Of a DNA stretch of 33,309 bases, positions 32,660-33,309 are shown in pieces. Made by a program: the position numbers and the translations under genes. Source of the stretch: Enhydrobacter aerosaccus (GTDB taxonomy: Bacteria; Pseudomonadota; Alphaproteobacteria; Reyranellales; Reyranellaceae); the NCBI GenBank assembly GCA_903915535.1, contig CAIWTJ010000210.1:1-33309 (forward strand). Reading direction: 5' to 3'. The notes under the pieces were generated by a model that ran no database searches, was not told where the DNA came from, and saw only the letters and a list, made by a program, of their open reading frames with translations. Positions within the stretch are counted from its first letter, which is position 1; the number at the start of each line of letters is the position of its first letter.

Positions 32660-33309
32660 CTACGGCAGGCGGGACATCGTCCGCCAGGTCATTCCCTGCG
32701 TGACGAAGGCCTTCTGGTTGGCCCACGCCGCCGCGAACTCCGGATCGCGGTTGGCTCGCTCCTGCAGCATGATCGTGGTGTTGGCCCGGAAGGCCTCGAG
32801 CAGCACAGGCGACCACTGCTTGATCACGACGCCGGAGGCCTGGAGCCTCTCCAGCGCCAAGGCCTGGATGTGCGGCGCACGGCTCAAGGTCCATGCGATG
32901 TTGGCATGGCAGGCCGTTTCGATCTGCGCGCGCAACGAGGCGGGCAGTTCCAGCCACTTGTCCTTGCGCATGAGGAAGTCGAGCACGGCCGACGGCTGCT
33001 GCCAGCCCGGCATATAGTAAGGCAGGCCGAGCTTGTCGAAGCCGAGGGCTGCGTCCATGGCGGGTGTCGCCATTTCGCCGCCGTCCACCTTGCCCTGCTG
33101 CAGATGGTAGAAGAACTCGCCCGCCGGCAGCTGCACCAGCGTGGCGCCAGACTTCTCGATCACGGGACCGGAGATGCGGCCATAGCGCAGGCGCATGCCC
33201 TTCAGGTCTTCGAGCGTGTTGAGGTCGCCGCGGAACCAGCCGCCGCCCTTGGAGCCCTGCACGCCGCACGGGATGCCGGCCACGCCCAGTCTGTCATAGG
33301 CGTCGTGAT
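32660..33309 (-). CDS. TRAP transporter solute-binding protein, DctP family (5' end outside window)
   Basis: This is the C-terminal part (about 216 residues) of a periplasmic binding protein of the TRAP family, in the branch with TakP-like 2-oxoacid and carboxylate binders. Characteristic stretches are LNTLEDLKGMRLRYGR, LPAGEFFYHLQQGKVDGGE and YYMPGWQQPSAVLDFLM. The frame continues without a stop through the right edge (reading HDAYDRLGVAGIPCG), so the internal GTG at 33283 is not the start. TRAP systems import organic acids with sodium or proton gradients, and the membrane subunits would lie beyond the window. It is upstream of mccB on the same strand, which hints at a carboxylate or branched-chain acid ligand. 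Confidence 0.9.
   Translation of the reverse strand, partial: HDAYDRLGVAGIPCGVQGSKGGGWFRGDLNTLEDLKGMRLRYGRISGPVIEKSGATLVQLPAGEFFYHLQQGKVDGGEMATPAMDAALGFDKLGLPYYMPGWQQPSAVLDFLMRKDKWLELPASLRAQIETACHANIAWTLSRAPHIQALALERLQASGVVIKQWSPVLLEAFRANTTIMLQERANRDPEFAAAWANQKAFVTQGMTWRTMSRLP

Overview
The window is dense, GC-rich, protein-coding bacterial chromosome. Gene content points to an alphaproteobacterium: an efp–suhB-type start, a DUF1489 protein, PotABCD-type and TRAP uptake systems, and a leucine-catabolic carboxylase cluster. A Rhodospirillales/Reyranella-like organism is my guess only, because there is no rRNA or other marker to settle it. I see no tRNA, rRNA, CRISPR array, insertion sequence, integrase or phage gene. 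No gene-free stretch exceeds about 160 bp; the largest are 2196-2349 and 8087-8214.

Layout. (1) 1-2195: the C-terminal part of elongation factor P, an inositol-monophosphatase-family phosphatase, and a convergent LysR regulator. (2) 2196-6615: a promoter with a foldable leader, then three same-strand genes. These encode an exported Pro/Ala-rich OmpA-like protein, a MotA/TolQ/ExbB-type membrane protein with a long repeat-built cytoplasmic coiled coil, and a MotB/OmpA-type partner with its own coiled coil. Together they look like an ion-driven, peptidoglycan-anchored envelope motor that resembles ZorA/ZorB in layout but has no Zorya effector gene beside it. (3) 6616-8086: a 2-oxoglutarate/Fe(II) dioxygenase and a DUF1489 protein. 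(4) 8215-15185: an alpha-2-macroglobulin with an intact thioester motif, joined to penicillin-binding protein 1C by a 1-nt overlap. (5) 15172-18461: a LysE-family exporter, HMG-CoA lyase, a TSUP transporter, and a divergent LysR gene preceded by a perfect 10-bp inverted repeat.

(6) 18442-25207: a minus-strand operon of a class III aminotransferase and a complete PotABCD-like ABC importer, divergent from a GntR regulator and a fold-type IV aminotransferase. A perfect 16-bp palindrome in the shared intergenic region is the likely operator. (7) 25204-28204: a small membrane protein that probably starts with TTG, an NCS2 nucleobase permease, and a mandelate-racemase-type enolase-superfamily enzyme. 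(8) 28208-33309: a minus-strand cluster of a TRAP solute-binding protein (cut by the window edge), methylcrotonyl-CoA carboxylase beta subunit, a crotonase, and the biotin-bearing alpha subunit.

The carboxylase subunits plus the HMG-CoA lyase of region 5 cover most of lower leucine degradation. The crotonase at the hydratase position lacks the expected catalytic glutamate. The most novel parts are the repeat-tailed motor cassette with its foldable leader, the catalytically altered crotonase, and the two-aminotransferase/ABC regulon. All five convergent gene pairs abut or overlap, leaving no room for ordinary intergenic terminators.
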